A stretch of DNA of 64,000 bases from Phoronis australis (lineage: Eukaryota > Phoronida > Phoronidae), in assembly GCA_002633005.1 (NCBI GenBank), contig NMRA01000070.1, forward strand, positions 440,271 to 504,270. Reading direction: 5' to 3'. Within the stretch, counting starts at the first letter, position 1. Each line of letters starts with the position of its first letter. Below are positions 1-13,700 of this stretch, in pieces. Made by a program: the position numbers and the translations under genes. The notes under the pieces are model-generated. The model had not been told where the DNA came from. It made no database searches and worked only from the letters and a program-made list of their open reading frames with translations.

Positions 1-1739
1 ACCATAGCTGTATTCAGATGGAAAAAACAACCAAGTTTGGTTAACGATTTTTAAAAATTGATAAACTATTAAGCTAAAAACTATAAGCATTGGGTGCGAT
101 TGAAGACTCGACTATGCGTATTGATATACTCGGTGATTTGCAAACGTTTATCAGAAACAATATCACGTGGATTATTCTTTTAATATACAACTAAGCTACA
201 ATAAAACATCTATAAACAACACACAGTGACTAAATTATAGATGTCAATAACTTTTGAAACATCGCTTATAGCTCAGTGCATGCCGAACTACTTTTACTCC
301 AGGAGCCGAGTAGTACACTAACCGGAAAACTGCTATTCGCGGGAATGCGTTTCGATAGTTAGCTTGTAGTTGTAATGGATCACCTGTGAAGACAACTAAG
401 ATGGCTAGCTTTGTAATCAACTAGAGCTTAGAGTGCAAGCAGTGGATGAGGTTGGTGGGTGGACAAGTCATAGTGGCTGCCAGGTTTCATTTTTTACATA
501 ACGCTAAATTGTCGTGAGAGACGGTCCAGAGTTGGTACATATGGTGCAACTCTGGACGGTCTGAGGTCAACAGAAAACCACAGTTCAACTGTGTGTCTAC
601 ACCAATGTGATTAACGAGAATGGTTCTACTTGCTGCGTCAGCTGCAGGTATGCTTTTCTCTTTTATGACACACAATGTGTGACTGGGCAAAGTGTTTTCA
701 AAATAATGTGGATAAATCAGTGGAGTGTGAGACCCCTGAGGTCCCTGTCAAGTCCTCATGACAATTCTACCTTATGTGACTGAGCAACTTAAAAGCTAGA
801 ATAGTTATGTACTTACTCATGCAACCAAGATTGTCCAGAGGTTCCAAATTTTCAGTTTGGCTATTACCATATTTGCACTTCTGTATATATATTTTATGAT
901 TTGAGTCCTAATAAAAATTGAACTTGAACTAATGGCACGTGTAGTTTTGTTTGCTGAGTGACATGTTTGGTATAGCTGTGAAATTCAGGGATGGGTTCAT
1001 TAACTGACTTCTAAGTTGTTTTGATACTTCGTTTAAACACAAAATAAAATGATAGCAACCCGTGAGAAAAAAACAAGTAGACAGGAGCATTAGACTAGAG
1101 TAATGAAAACAGTAGGCCTATAAACAAATTTAAAACCAGCGTTCCTTTGGGACTAAAGTGGCCTTTGTCAAGATCAACGCAAATTAACTTTTTAGTCTTT
1201 AGTTAGCTCAGATCTCAATCAATACAAAGGGGAACTGAATAGGCTCCATGAGTTGTCTGGGGCTTAGGGAATCAGAGCGGACGTGACCAGTGTAAGGCGA
1301 GAAATTCTCCACATTGAGAGCTGACAGTCGTACAGCTAGCTGACTGGCTAGGATGATACTTGCTCCGTATTTCGCTGCCCTAAAAGATATAACTATTGAT
1401 GATGTTGGTCTACTTACATTTAACAGTACTGCAAGACAAGTCAGTAAATCTGTCAGCGATTCACTGGATCGGCAATCGTTTGATCATATGCCGCTTGCAG
1501 ACGCTCTAGCTCAGGCTATATGTCGTTCGATAGCCCAGACCAATCCAACTTCAACTTCACTTTGAACTTTGACCTTTCAACTGAAACGTTTTCTACACCA
1601 GGTAGCGCAACGCGATAAACGGAAGTTGGGGAAAGGCATCGAAGTCAAAGACAACGAAGGCGATACTGTTCACTCGGACAAAGGGATAATTGGCCCCGTT
1701 TGGGTGTACATGAAACTGTGGTATGATGCTATCTGAAAC
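1..1739. other. Upstream flank of BAP1, no supported gene
   Basis: This stretch should hold the BAP1 promoter and 5' UTR. A short open frame at 1353-1565 (70 codons) has no recognisable domain and no clear splice partners. An inverted CCAAT (ATTGG) lies at about 1689, 51 bases before the ATG, but I do not see a convincing TATA box or other promoter element. Further upstream the sequence is AT-rich with no recognised coding exon on either strand. Confidence 0.4.
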
Positions 1740-4700
1740 ATGAACAAAGACTGGCTGGAACTTGAGAGTGACCCAGGTATTTATCCTCAATTTTTAAACT
1801 TTCTGCCCATTTTTGCAAACTTCGAGACTGCAAGTCAGTCAAGTGCAAGTGAACTGAAGAGTGAAGTGAAGACTGAAGTGCAGACTAGACTGAGTGGTGC
1901 ACTGCCACAACACTGTATCACAATGACAGTGTGTGACTGTTGTGATTTAATACACAGGTTCTTGTGCAGCTTACATTTACTCATATGAAAGCTTGAATAC
2001 TCGCTTGAGATGAAGATTCACTGACGCAGACGTCCTGCGTGCAGCAGGGCCACACGAAGAGAGAGCCCTCATGATTCCCCAGTCACGTGACAATACTAGA
2101 ACTTACAACATCCGGCCACTGACGGAAACCCACGGACGAACACAAACACACGAGACAACACGAAAGACGAGACCACACTAACCAACATTCATAACATGAA
2201 GTTCTCAGGCGAGGGCCAGGTGCAGTCTTGAGAGCTTATTTCAATCTGTAGTAAACCATGGGCCTGTTCCAAGAAACGGACTTAAGTTCATTTTTGACTT
2301 AAGTTTAAGATTTGTCTTAGCTTCCAAACTTTGAAACTTGCTCATTCGGTTAGTCAAAATTAAGACAAAATTTATGTCAAACACTTTTAAAAGTCAAACT
2401 TAAGATCTCTTTTCTTGAGACAAATTTAACTTATATTTTAAAATTTACTGAAATTTAAGATTTGTCTTAGCTAAGTCAATTTTGTTGGAATGGGCCCCAG
2501 ATCCGTAAAGCAGGTAGCACTGCATATGCCACAACAAAGAGGCGAGGTTCTGTCTCTCCACATCTGCATGAGGTGCGTGTTTATGACTGTGATTTGCTGC
2601 TGCTTGACCTTCAATACAGACAATGAATGACACCGATCGAGGGTCATGCAGCACATCATGTGTGCCACCTAGTGGCTAGACTTACGTCACTTCTATCTAT
2701 GTAACACACACTACTAGTTACTCCTTTCTTTAATTATACTTTAACTGTTTAAAAGAAGGAAATAAGCTCCCTTGGCTGCAGCACTCTCAAAACCTGTGCT
2801 ACTCACATGTGCTGTCTTAATTTTCACATGGTTTTGTGAGCAATGGCATTTCAAAGAAATTAGTTTAGTGTTCTACCTTCTCAGTTGTTTCAAAAACATT
2901 CCTGGATTGTTAGCTAATAATGTTCTGTTCTTTCACATGTCCTCCGTGAGAATTGACAGTCTCAAATTCAAGAAATCTGTTGTTGAGAGGGAGCGAGGGA
3001 GGGAGGGAGAGAAAGTTAAATATTTTTAAATCATATAAAAACATACATTGTTATATGACTGGGTGGCCAGCAAAGGCACGGGCCGCTAATAACTGACCAC
3101 CGAAAAACAATAAATTGAATAGATATTAACAATCAAGAAGAACAACATAAATAACAACAGAAATAATACATGTACAGTGGAATAGGATACAATGCAAGTT
3201 AATTAAAAGTTAAAAGTTGTAAATTAAATGTATATTTTACAAAGAATTAAACACAGATACTATTGATACAAGGGAAACCGCAGGGAGGGTTAGAAAAGCA
3301 TATAACTAAGGTACATGTATAAGACAGGTGATCAGGGTTACTTCAATATGAAAATGCATAACAATGTAGAAAGCTACACTGGGAGTGACTCCTTCTGTTT
3401 CTGATCCAAAGAACGGAACACTGGATGACTACTCTTGTTTCCAAGTGGCATACAAGTAAAATGTAGGCCAGTAGGTTAACTGTTGGCGGCTTTTCTCAAC
3501 CATGATTCTCACCTGCACCAAGACACATTTGTAAATAGATCTATTGCAGACATTCGAGAGGAGGTAGTTACCCCTTAAAACACAACTTTGCCTATATTTT
3601 GCAAATAAACTTTGACTTTGGTACCTGCAAGGCCTATGTGAACCAAAATACAGTAGTGCCACCAGGTGCTATGGAACAGACAAAGCCGGGTTTTGAAAGT
3701 AATCTGCAGTATATGCGGAAATGTCAGCATGTTCTACACAAATGTCTTTCCCACATGGGCCATTTTATCAACAGTACCTTTGCTCTAAAGTTAGTCTTGG
3801 TTTGAGAAAGATGCCTAAAGCTTACCTCCTGATCTGATTTTTATTTCTTTGCCATTTGGAAACAGTTACAAGAGTAAAATTGGAGGGTTCCTTGTGGCGG
3901 AAACAGAAACAGATGGAATTTTTGGCTTGGGAATATCCTTTTAATGACAAATTTCTTTAATATTGGATTGTGAAGATTCACATCTGTTCTGTTCTGCGTC
4001 TTAATTTTATGAACAGAAGAGATGATGATTATGTTATAATCTAGGTTTTTAAATAACTGTGAACGTAGAACATTGCAAATTTCTTTGAAAACCATTGCTT
4101 GCATAATCTGCGAGCAAAGGCAGCACTTATGAGTAGCACTGGTTTCTGAGTAAGTGCAGGAGTTTTATTTTATTAAAAAAACAAATCTCACATGCCTAGT
4201 ACTGCAGTATACTTTGGAACTCCATTTGCAGTTCTTTTGCAACAAAGTTTACAGGTTTGATTTGAATGTATGGTTCTCGCTTGCCATTTTGCAATTGCTT
4301 CTTGGTTTGGTAGCTTGGCTCACACGCCGTACCCGATTCGAATCTCAGTACACTCAGATGGATTTTAGTACTTTGCCACCCAACAATGGTCAGATCCACG
4401 AGATGGAGATGCACTACTCTTACAGTGACACAGCGTTACAAAGCCTCTCTAATTCACTTGCTATTAGGCAGTTGTCTCGTTGCAGAATTTTCGGATGCTT
4501 GGCTCACATGCCAGAGAAATCTAGGTTGATACCAAATTGTAGAGTGCCTGACCACCGGTTGTTTTTTGTAACCCCGGCATTCAAATGACCCCTGCCATGT
4601 CCATTACACAGCGATTAACAAGAAACACAACCTGTTTTATGTCTATTATTTACGTCACACTCCTAGTTTTGGGCATAACAAATAGAACTACAAGTTTGTC

Positions 4701-7700
4701 ATCAACTTTGAAAGAATACGCTCATGAAATGTCTATGCATCATTCACTTCTTTTTTTGTTTTGTTAGGACATCATTTACTAATATCGGTATCTGAGGTCA
4801 GATTTGCTCAGATTTCAATTTACTGTAATTAAGTACTTCAAAATTCAATAAAGTGAAACAAATCTCGTTTTTGGAATTGAATATGAATTTGCGAATAGAG
4901 AGCCGTTAGAAGAGGGCACATCACTTGTGTGTCATTCTTCATTTCACTAAACATTTTACCCAGATCAACATAAAGCTTTATATAAACAACATTCTACCCA
5001 AGGGTAGGGAGTGAAGACCGGGCGAAATGAAGCTGACCGTGGGCGCAAAGAGCTGAAACTGATGTGTGTGTGTCCCACAATGCAGATTTATGGAAATCTA
5101 CGAGCTCGACATGTTGTCCTACACTTCATATCACGAGTAACTTGTCTAGCTCACAATTTGGAACGCCAACAATTGAACCTGTAAATTCCGACTGATGAAT
5201 ATGTACATCTGTCCACTTTCTTTGCCTATCGGTCAAAGTCTACTTTCCCAAAGCATGGCATATCTGCTGGATATCTCTTACTACTGAATCACACAGATTG
5301 TCCATACTTGCCTCTTTCAATCTTTTTGTGGGCATTAGTAAGAACACTGTAACAGAGCTAGTCTCCACTGAGCATCAAAAATGTGTATTTCACCTCATCA
5401 GGCATACCTTCAGTTCAGTTACACACGATAACGATCAATTTCATGTAGGCAAAGGAAGGAAACACCCTTCTCCTAAGCCTGTCTCTAGCGAAGTGCCCGA
5501 CACATACAGTCGCGCCCACGTAACAAAGGCGCACTGAGACGCAACAAAGACATTAGCATAAAAATAACTGAACATTTGCAAGTAAATAAAAATAACAACA
5601 AGCGTAAAGTTACGAACGTCCCGTCACAACACCAACCATGAATCTCAAACGATCTATTTGGAGTCGGAGCTGATGTACTGACTACCTGAGCTTAGGCTGA
5701 AATTTATTATGTAGTCTTTGTATAATACTAATACACTAAAGCCTTCTTGATGTCAATACCCTCAGTTTTCATGTAAATTGTGATAATAAGCAGAATATCC
5801 CATTAAGAGGGTTCCTGCTTGGTGGTAATTATAACCACTTATAATGTGATCAATACTAAGTATAGAATCTCCCCCAGTAAGGCAGATAAACAGGAAGTGA
5901 TTCATTATTACCCACGATGCCGCCTTCTGATAAGGCTAATGAATTAAGTTGTTTTTAGATAGAAAAGCGAAGGTAGGTATGCTACCAAGCAGGTGCGAAT
6001 CGGTTTTGTAATTACAGTATCTCGGAATATGACAATAAATCGTGTCCGGTATTTTACATAGGATTAATGGGTTTGATGCATTTTTGACATTTCAGGACAG
6101 TAACAGGATATTTTATTATCCTCTATGATATTAAGTTGTCTTCACTGTACTGTCACAATAAAAATGCAATAAGCCCTAATTATTTAGATTTGGTCAGACC
6201 AAAGAGTGTACATAGAATAGGAGAGTTCACTCCGCCATCTTGCCATTCGCCACAATGTTTATCGGTTGAAAACATAGCACCCCAAGCGGCGAATAAGCAA
6301 CACTAATTTAGAGGCGCAGTCCGAATCATGTAAACACTGATAAATTCATACTTTAATGACGTTCGACGTGCAATATAATTACTATGTGATTTAAAATGGG
6401 TAAAATACGTAAACTATCATCCACGTATAATTGAATGAGATTGAAAATGTGTTTAAATCAATATTAATGTGTATTTACTTTCATTCTCTTGAAGCTCCTT
6501 TCAAAAGCTATCTTGGTTTTGTTTCGTGTTTGAGTTCTTAATAAGACAAATTATCGTTCCTTATGACATTTCATACCTCCATAGACTACATGTGATATCA
6601 TTCGATTCCAAGCGGAATAACTTTGGTTTCAAGACTGGCTGGCTAATTGTCTGTGCTGAGCTTGGCTCACAGTAGTAAGAAAGAAGCTGAAACCTGTTTG
6701 ATAACTTTAAAGTGGAGTTCACTCTCGATTTGCATCAAAGTCAAAAGTTGAGTTACGGTAGTAATGAAACTAAAACAATACAAGAAAGGTCAGTTGATGT
6801 TTTCACACAAGTCCAAAATTACGCAGTAGATTTAGGGAACTTCATTGAGTACCTATTTGAGACTGTTTCATGTAACCGGGCACTGAGCGCTTAAAGTGGG
6901 AAAGCCTTTGGCAGGTGGGTGGGCGATTACCTAAGCAGTGGGCGCTTAAAATGAACAATTGGCCAAAAGTCGGGGATGGGCGATTATGCAGGAGTGGGCG
7001 TTGACCCGCGAGTTTACGGTACTTTTAACGAGTTAAAATCTGCAGCTCTTTAGTTATTTTGCTAAATACAGTGAGTTGTCCATAAGGTCCTACATAACCA
7101 TAATGTTGATTCATGACAGGATAGTCATGTTTTAGTGAAGGTGTGGTGTCAAGGTTCAGTGACTATATCTTCTCATTTGTGTATGTTTCAGGCTTGTTCA
7201 CTCTCCTGGTTGAAGACTTTGGTATGTTGATTGTTATAAGCTACTTTTTGAACCATAACTAATAGGATCATTTGAGTGTTCATTTATAGCATGAAATGCC
7301 ACTTTCTGCTGAATATTTAAGCATTCTCAATTTCTCGATGTCTTAGAAGAGTTGCGAGATATGAGCATGGTACCGTTGTGGTTTATGCTTGTTTTGAAAA
7401 TTGATTGATTCGATGGAGCTGTATTTTTTAGTTGCTCACTTCTTCAAAAAAGAAAATCCACCTGAGACTAGCCGAAATGACTTGGGATTTTTTACTCTCT
7501 CCTGGTGTTTCAAACCTTGCATGCCTGGAATTGATGCGGGTGGTGTTTTTTATTTTTATTCTGTAAGTGCAGGTCTCGAAATGAATCAGAGTACAGACCA
7601 GAGCTAACAATGCTTGTTTTGCCCAATAAGCTTTTTCGCATAACACATAAAATGAGACTACAGGTTATAGTAATTCTTCACTTATTTCACACAAAAACAA

Positions 7701-10700
7701 TTGCAGCACTTATTATTTTTCCATTTTTCAAAGGCCGATTACTTTTCTGAAAAATTATGAAGAATTTTTTATCTTGCAGGAGTTGAAGGTGTTCAAGTGG
7801 AGGAGATATATGATTTGCAGAAGAAAATTGAAGGGTGAGTTAGCGATGTTTGTGTAAGGGTTGCTATACATGTACATATATAGGCCGTTGCACCATTCCT
7901 GTATGTGAAGCTTTGCTATACCATTGAATTATGTAAGTTGTGCAAAATGAAACTTAAGAAATAAGATCACTCTTTTCTTGGTCATGGTTGTATTTTTCAT
8001 TGATAAGTGCTTCGAGATTGATATTTTATGATCCTCTAGCTTTAAATTTTCAACAGTTAAAGGAACAATAAAGCCACAAGTTTGTGATAAATACCAACTT
8101 TTGATTTAAGCCACTTATTGTTAAATCATCTCAGAAGAGATTTCTGGTCTTCATGATTCACAGATTGTTGTAGCTTCATACCAGTTGCTTGTTACAACAT
8201 GTGCGTGTTAGATTCAGTCGTTATTGTGACTGGTTGAGGAGTTCCAAGCGATTTTTGATGTCATTTTGAATTCAAACAAAGTATATCAAAGCCACAACAT
8301 TGCTTTGGAAGTGCAAACATACCTTTGAAGAAAATCAATGTTTTTAACACCAGAGCTGTGTTTATAATGGCTTTAAAGTGAAGACACTTCCCCAATCCAT
8401 ATGAATGATGTAACATCTAGAGATCTTTCATCTTTCTTTGAAGCACAAACGGAATATGGAGTTAGTATTGTCACGATCTTAGTTTTCCGGGTGGACATTT
8501 TGGTAAAAGACATTCGTGTAACGACAAAGAACTATTACTAGAGTTGATGACAGTTTTTCTTTCTATTCATTGTTCAATTTTGATTGGCCAATAAACTTAG
8601 CGTTGTGTCGGTAATATGATCATTGCCTTTGGACAACGCACACTACAGTGAGTGTAGAATATTTAGTAGATGTAATACATTTAATTTTGTGATTCTCACA
8701 AAAAATAGAACCATAAGATAAGCCAAGTTAATAGTTTTTGGTTTCCATGCTAATGTTGTTGTTGTTGATGTTATTTATGGCTTAATAAACCACTTCAATC
8801 TTTCTAATCTTATTTCAAAATTGTCCATTAATTATTTAGTGCTTAATATTACTTAATTATTTCCAGTAGGAGTCAGCCTTACATAACACGACACTGTTGT
8901 AATGAAGTGCCTAAATACAAACTAATTGGTCTTTAAATCAATAATGCGAGTCATATAATAGGATTACTAACCCCAACACTTAAAGGGATGTTATCAACAA
9001 GAAAAGGGGTTTTCTGAGATCAATCCCAGCTTGAAATCGAACCGTACTACAGCCCCCCAGGGTCACAGCCCCGGGAGTCACAATCTCATGCTCTGCTGGC
9101 AGACCTAAATCCATTCGAAAAATGACAGAGTAACTAAAAGCCACAGGACATAATTTCAGCAAATATCTGGTAGCTAGGCTTGGAATTTTCTTCTTTTGTT
9201 TTTGATTCCCTCTTGTTTGATTTCCAGTTTTCTCCTTTTTGCTTCTCTTTGTTATCATTATTTTGACTTTATCCATGGAAAAACGTTTATTTCAGTTATA
9301 CAACAAAAAATATTTCTATTACACAAGTCTATTTGTGCAATGATACATCACTTGCAAATTTTTCTCTTTTTTGTCATTGGTTATTTCAAGCCCTGCTGGC
9401 AAGCATTGGCGAGAATTACCGATTTGTAATGAAACCTCAAAAACAGTGTATTTTTCCATTTTATTGCTCTGGTCAAAGCTAACAATAATCACAAGAATGT
9501 GTTTTTCTGTTATAAAACTGATAAATGTTGTTTTGGTGAAAATGCTAATAAGCCTCTTGTTCTACAGGCCTGTGTATGGGTTCATTTTCCTCTTCAAGTG
9601 GATTGAAGAGCGTCGGTCGCGACGGAAACTCACTCAGGTGGAGGACCTGTTTGTGACAGACGAAAAGATTCTCAACAACATGTTCTTTGCACAACAGGTA
9701 TGGCTGTCATGGAAACCATATCCATGGCAACAAATGGGTGAATTAGCGATTTGTGTGATATAATTGATGACCTGTGCTATATTTTCAAATTGAACGTAAT
9801 TTCAATATCGTGCCACGTTGTTTTAGATTGTGCCGAACTCGTGTGCCACGCACTCTTTGCTGAGTGTCCTGCTCAACTGTGAAAACATCAAACTTGGAGA
9901 AACATTGACCAAACTGAAAGATTTCTCCAAAAACATGAGTCCAGAGGTTTGTGTGTGATTCGTTGAATCGTCCGCATTCTGTGTTCATTTAATCGGTGGT
10001 TATTTACCTTTCTCTTGTGTCGTAAATGGTAATTCATGGTGACGTCATTGATGCGTTACCAGAAATGTGTCTTTAACACTTTAAATAAATTCCCACTTCA
10101 CCTGTATGTAGGGTATTGTCCGTAATCCTAGGTTGGTTGGGCTTCTTCCATTTTAATGATGGCTTTACTTGCAAGGCAAATAAATGACTGTGTAAGAGAG
10201 TCTAATTTATTTTTACTTCATCTTGTAAAAGTTAGATAGCTTTGATCTGTATCTTTCTCTTAAGGCATAAAATGGTTAATGTAAGTATCTATTTTTTAGT
10301 TCGTCGTATGTAGTTGTCCTTGATCTATATGGCTCTCTGCTCTTCCCCTCACAGGATAAAGGTTTGACCATCAGTAATATGCCTCAGCTAGCTAGAGCTC
10401 ATAATAGTCATGCGCGTCCTGAGACAGGTCTGCTACCTGATCAGAAGTCCCAGGGCATCCCCGGGCGCACCATGGAGGCTTTTCACTTTGCCAGCTACGT
10501 GCCTCTGAATGGACGACTTTTTGAATTGGATGGGCTGAAGCCGTACCCTATTGACCATGGTTAGTAGTAAATCTTCGCTCCATGTGGCGGAGAGGTGGGA
10601 TTTTATGCGATAAACATTGAAGCGGCTTTAAAACCAAGTTCCACCACTCACCACTATGAAATTGGTCTCAAACATTCGTGCACTGATATTAGAGTTGATA

Positions 10701-13700
10701 TCAGGGCTTCAAACAAGTAATAGTTCGTTATGGCTTGAGATGAGGCTATACAAGTCATCTTGTTATGGCGTGTCAGTTTATACACAGACTATGGTCTTGA
10801 GGATTAGCTGTCAGTTAATTTGTACACGGGGAAATCGTTTCTAATCTGAATAAAGAATAAGTTTTATGGCGGCAAGTGGTCCAATTCAAATGTTCCCATC
10901 TTGTACAGATCGTAGATGTATAGCTGCCGTTAGGAAATTGACAAGTAGGACATGGTTTGTTCTGTAGAGCTGCCTAATGGTAAAGATAAGAAAATGAGAA
11001 TTTCGAACCCAAGCTTTATTGAACTTGTAGTGAAGACCCATACTTGGAAATGCTGCAGCTAACAATTTTTCTGAGGTCCTATGGTAGTGAAGAATGAGTC
11101 ATAGGCAAATTAGGACCCTGCCATATTTTTGTAGGGAAATGTTCCTCTGAGATATTTCACTAAAAATGACCCTATTAGTGGTAGGTACATGTATATCCAA
11201 TGAATGGGTGTAGTGTATTTCTTCACCTATTTAGTTCATAGCTTTAATATCAGGGTTTGTATGGACACTTGGTAGGTTGATAGTTTATTATTTTTTATGT
11301 TCTATCACCCAGGACCGTGGTCTTCCAATGAAGACTGGACAGACAAGTTTCACCATGTTATTACCGAGCGACTGGGAATGTCCACGGGAAGGTAAGTGGC
11401 ACTCTTATCAATGGTGACTATTTTGTGATTTTGTTGAAACTTATCGAAGAATTAAAATTTTTGATTGAGGCCACTTACGGCTTGGTAGTTGGTCTCGACT
11501 TCGGTTTTGCATAGAACTAACAGTTCGTTATTTCGAGAAATTTGTGGCAGCTGGGAGGATAAATTGTTACCACCAGGGGACCTCGTATTTCTAGGGCCTC
11601 TTCGGGGCCTCAGGAAACCTTAATTTTGTACTGGGGATTGGAAAGCTATTTAGAGTATTGAATTATCAGCGTATATGATGTTAATACTTAAAATCTCACT
11701 AGTTTTTAGAAACAGAATCTATTGCCTGATCCCTGATATACATTGTAATTAACCAACCTTAATGACAGTAACCATGGTTGATGTGCTGTGAGAGAATTTT
11801 TTGTAAAAGTCTAAGTGTGTCGAGCACTTAAATGAGTTCTAGTTATACAGTCAGATACAAATGAAATGCTGAAACTTTTCTTCCTCAATAAATACTATAA
11901 TGTATTTTTGAGGTGTGATTACAAAAACTTGTACTTTCAGTGAATACGATATCCGCTTCAATTTAATGGCAGTGGTTCCAGACCGCCGGCTGATTTATAA
12001 CCAGAAGTTGAAAACACTGAAGACAAATCGGCAAATTGTTCTGGAAACTTTACAGAAGGTATCTGTTTGAAACACCCTGTATATTGTCAAGCGTTCGTTT
12101 TTGTGTTTGGTGGGAGAGTAAATTGTGATAATTTGTACTCTTACCTGCGTCATAAAAGTATTTTCTCGATGGTTGTGGAGAATGGACTCCATGTGACATG
12201 TTGACATTCTACATGGCAAAACTTTCGTGTCTGAAATTCCGTGACATTTCAAGAGTTTTTTATACTTAAATGTGAACCAAGTGGTGTTTTGTTGGGTTTA
12301 CAGTTATTTTATGCTGCATCAAGTGGTGGTTCTTTTTTCACAAATTGTAAATTTATGAAATCGGCATTACCACTGACACTTAGTGTGTCCCAGCGTGTTT
12401 GGCAAAAGTTGATGTGACTTATACATGCAAAAGGCACCATAAAGCTCTGTGACAATTGGAACTTCTGTCTGACATTTTGACAATTTTTAGATGTGACAAA
12501 TTGTGACTTGCTAATAAATATGAATCCATTCTCTTGTTGCTTAATTCTTGTTCTTTACAAATTTGTGATACGTGTCAGTTGATATGTTTTCTAACTACAT
12601 CTCAGTGTGGAGTCCTCAAAACTGTCTGCACTTTATTCCTTTGTGTTAAAATAAGATCTCTTTGAAGGAGAAATCGATTCGTGTCTTTGCAAGGCACTAG
12701 TCATTTTAGAGCAACAGGTGACCTTATTTAATATCAATTTTGTTTGAATACTAGGCACTCTGTGAAAAAGAATTACCTACTTAATTTTATGTATGTCTAG
12801 TCGCTGAAGTTGAAGAAAGATAAGACTGTTTACTGAGGTCACCTGTAAAAGCTTCAATAATTGTTTTGTTATTTTCCATTTCAGCTTCTTGATGATAAGG
12901 TAAGCCTACGAGGAAACTTCTTGTAAAAAGTAAAAGTTCTGCTCCAAAAATTCTTTCAATCACCTTCTATTAGACAGTAATCTTAGCCAATTTCTAACCA
13001 GTTTTTGAGTGGAATTTTCACTGACTTTGTAAGACTGAACGGGAGAAATTTGTATTTTCAAAAACCATTTGAAAAGATAATTGCCATTTCAAATAACAAC
13101 ATGTTTAGGCTGATAATGTGTGTGTTTACAAGCCTGCTAAAATACCACAACTCTGGGTAGTACCGATAGTGTTAGTGATGGAGTTAAGATGGACATTTTT
13201 ACCAGAAAAGTGTTACAAAACGGAAATCATCAAATTTCCTGATGTCACCGTGAGGTAATCGTCAACCTAAGCAGATTTATTTTCAAAAATGCAATATTCG
13301 CATGTGGTAAAAATCATATATTGTTAATTTTATTTTTCATTGCTTCGCTGAACAAATCTTTCAATACATTGTTTGTGCGCCAAATATGTCAGTTGTTTAG
13401 GATGGCTTCAAGTGATTTCAATTACATTGCAAATCTTTATGCACCATTTTTGAATTCTAACGCCTTTGACAGAATTGAACATCGATTGCTCTTATAGTGT
13501 GTGAGCCGATTCACGTGATATTTTGCACATTACTTTTTATTTTTCCTCGAACAATGGAGATAACGGACATCAAAAATGAAGACTTGGGATGTTGACTTTG
13601 GTGGGTGATATCTCTGCTATTTGAGGGTAAATCAAAAAATATGAATATTTAGTTTAAACACAGATGTTCTCCACTTTTTTAGAAATTTATGTTCTAAATA

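Larger units (their letters stand above)
1777..7191. other. BAP1: BAP1 intron 1 (5.4 kb), repeats only
   Basis: The intron runs from a GTATTT donor to a TTTCAG acceptor. It holds a MITE at 2260-2498, a tRNA-like repeat remnant around 4300-4540, and a GC-richer repeat at 6880-7021. Open frames here (for example 4154-4588) have no protein-like domain and lie in repeat sequence. No other exon is supported. Confidence 0.7.

Noticed and set aside
4154-4588. 144-codon + strand open frame in BAP1 intron 1
   Set aside because: It overlaps a tRNA-like repeat remnant, has no domain, and no phase-compatible role between BAP1 exons 1 and 2.
8980-9130. tRNA-like segment with GGTTCGATTTC on the - strand
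   Set aside because: Only a B-box-like string is present; no A box at the right spacing and no cloverleaf could be drawn.
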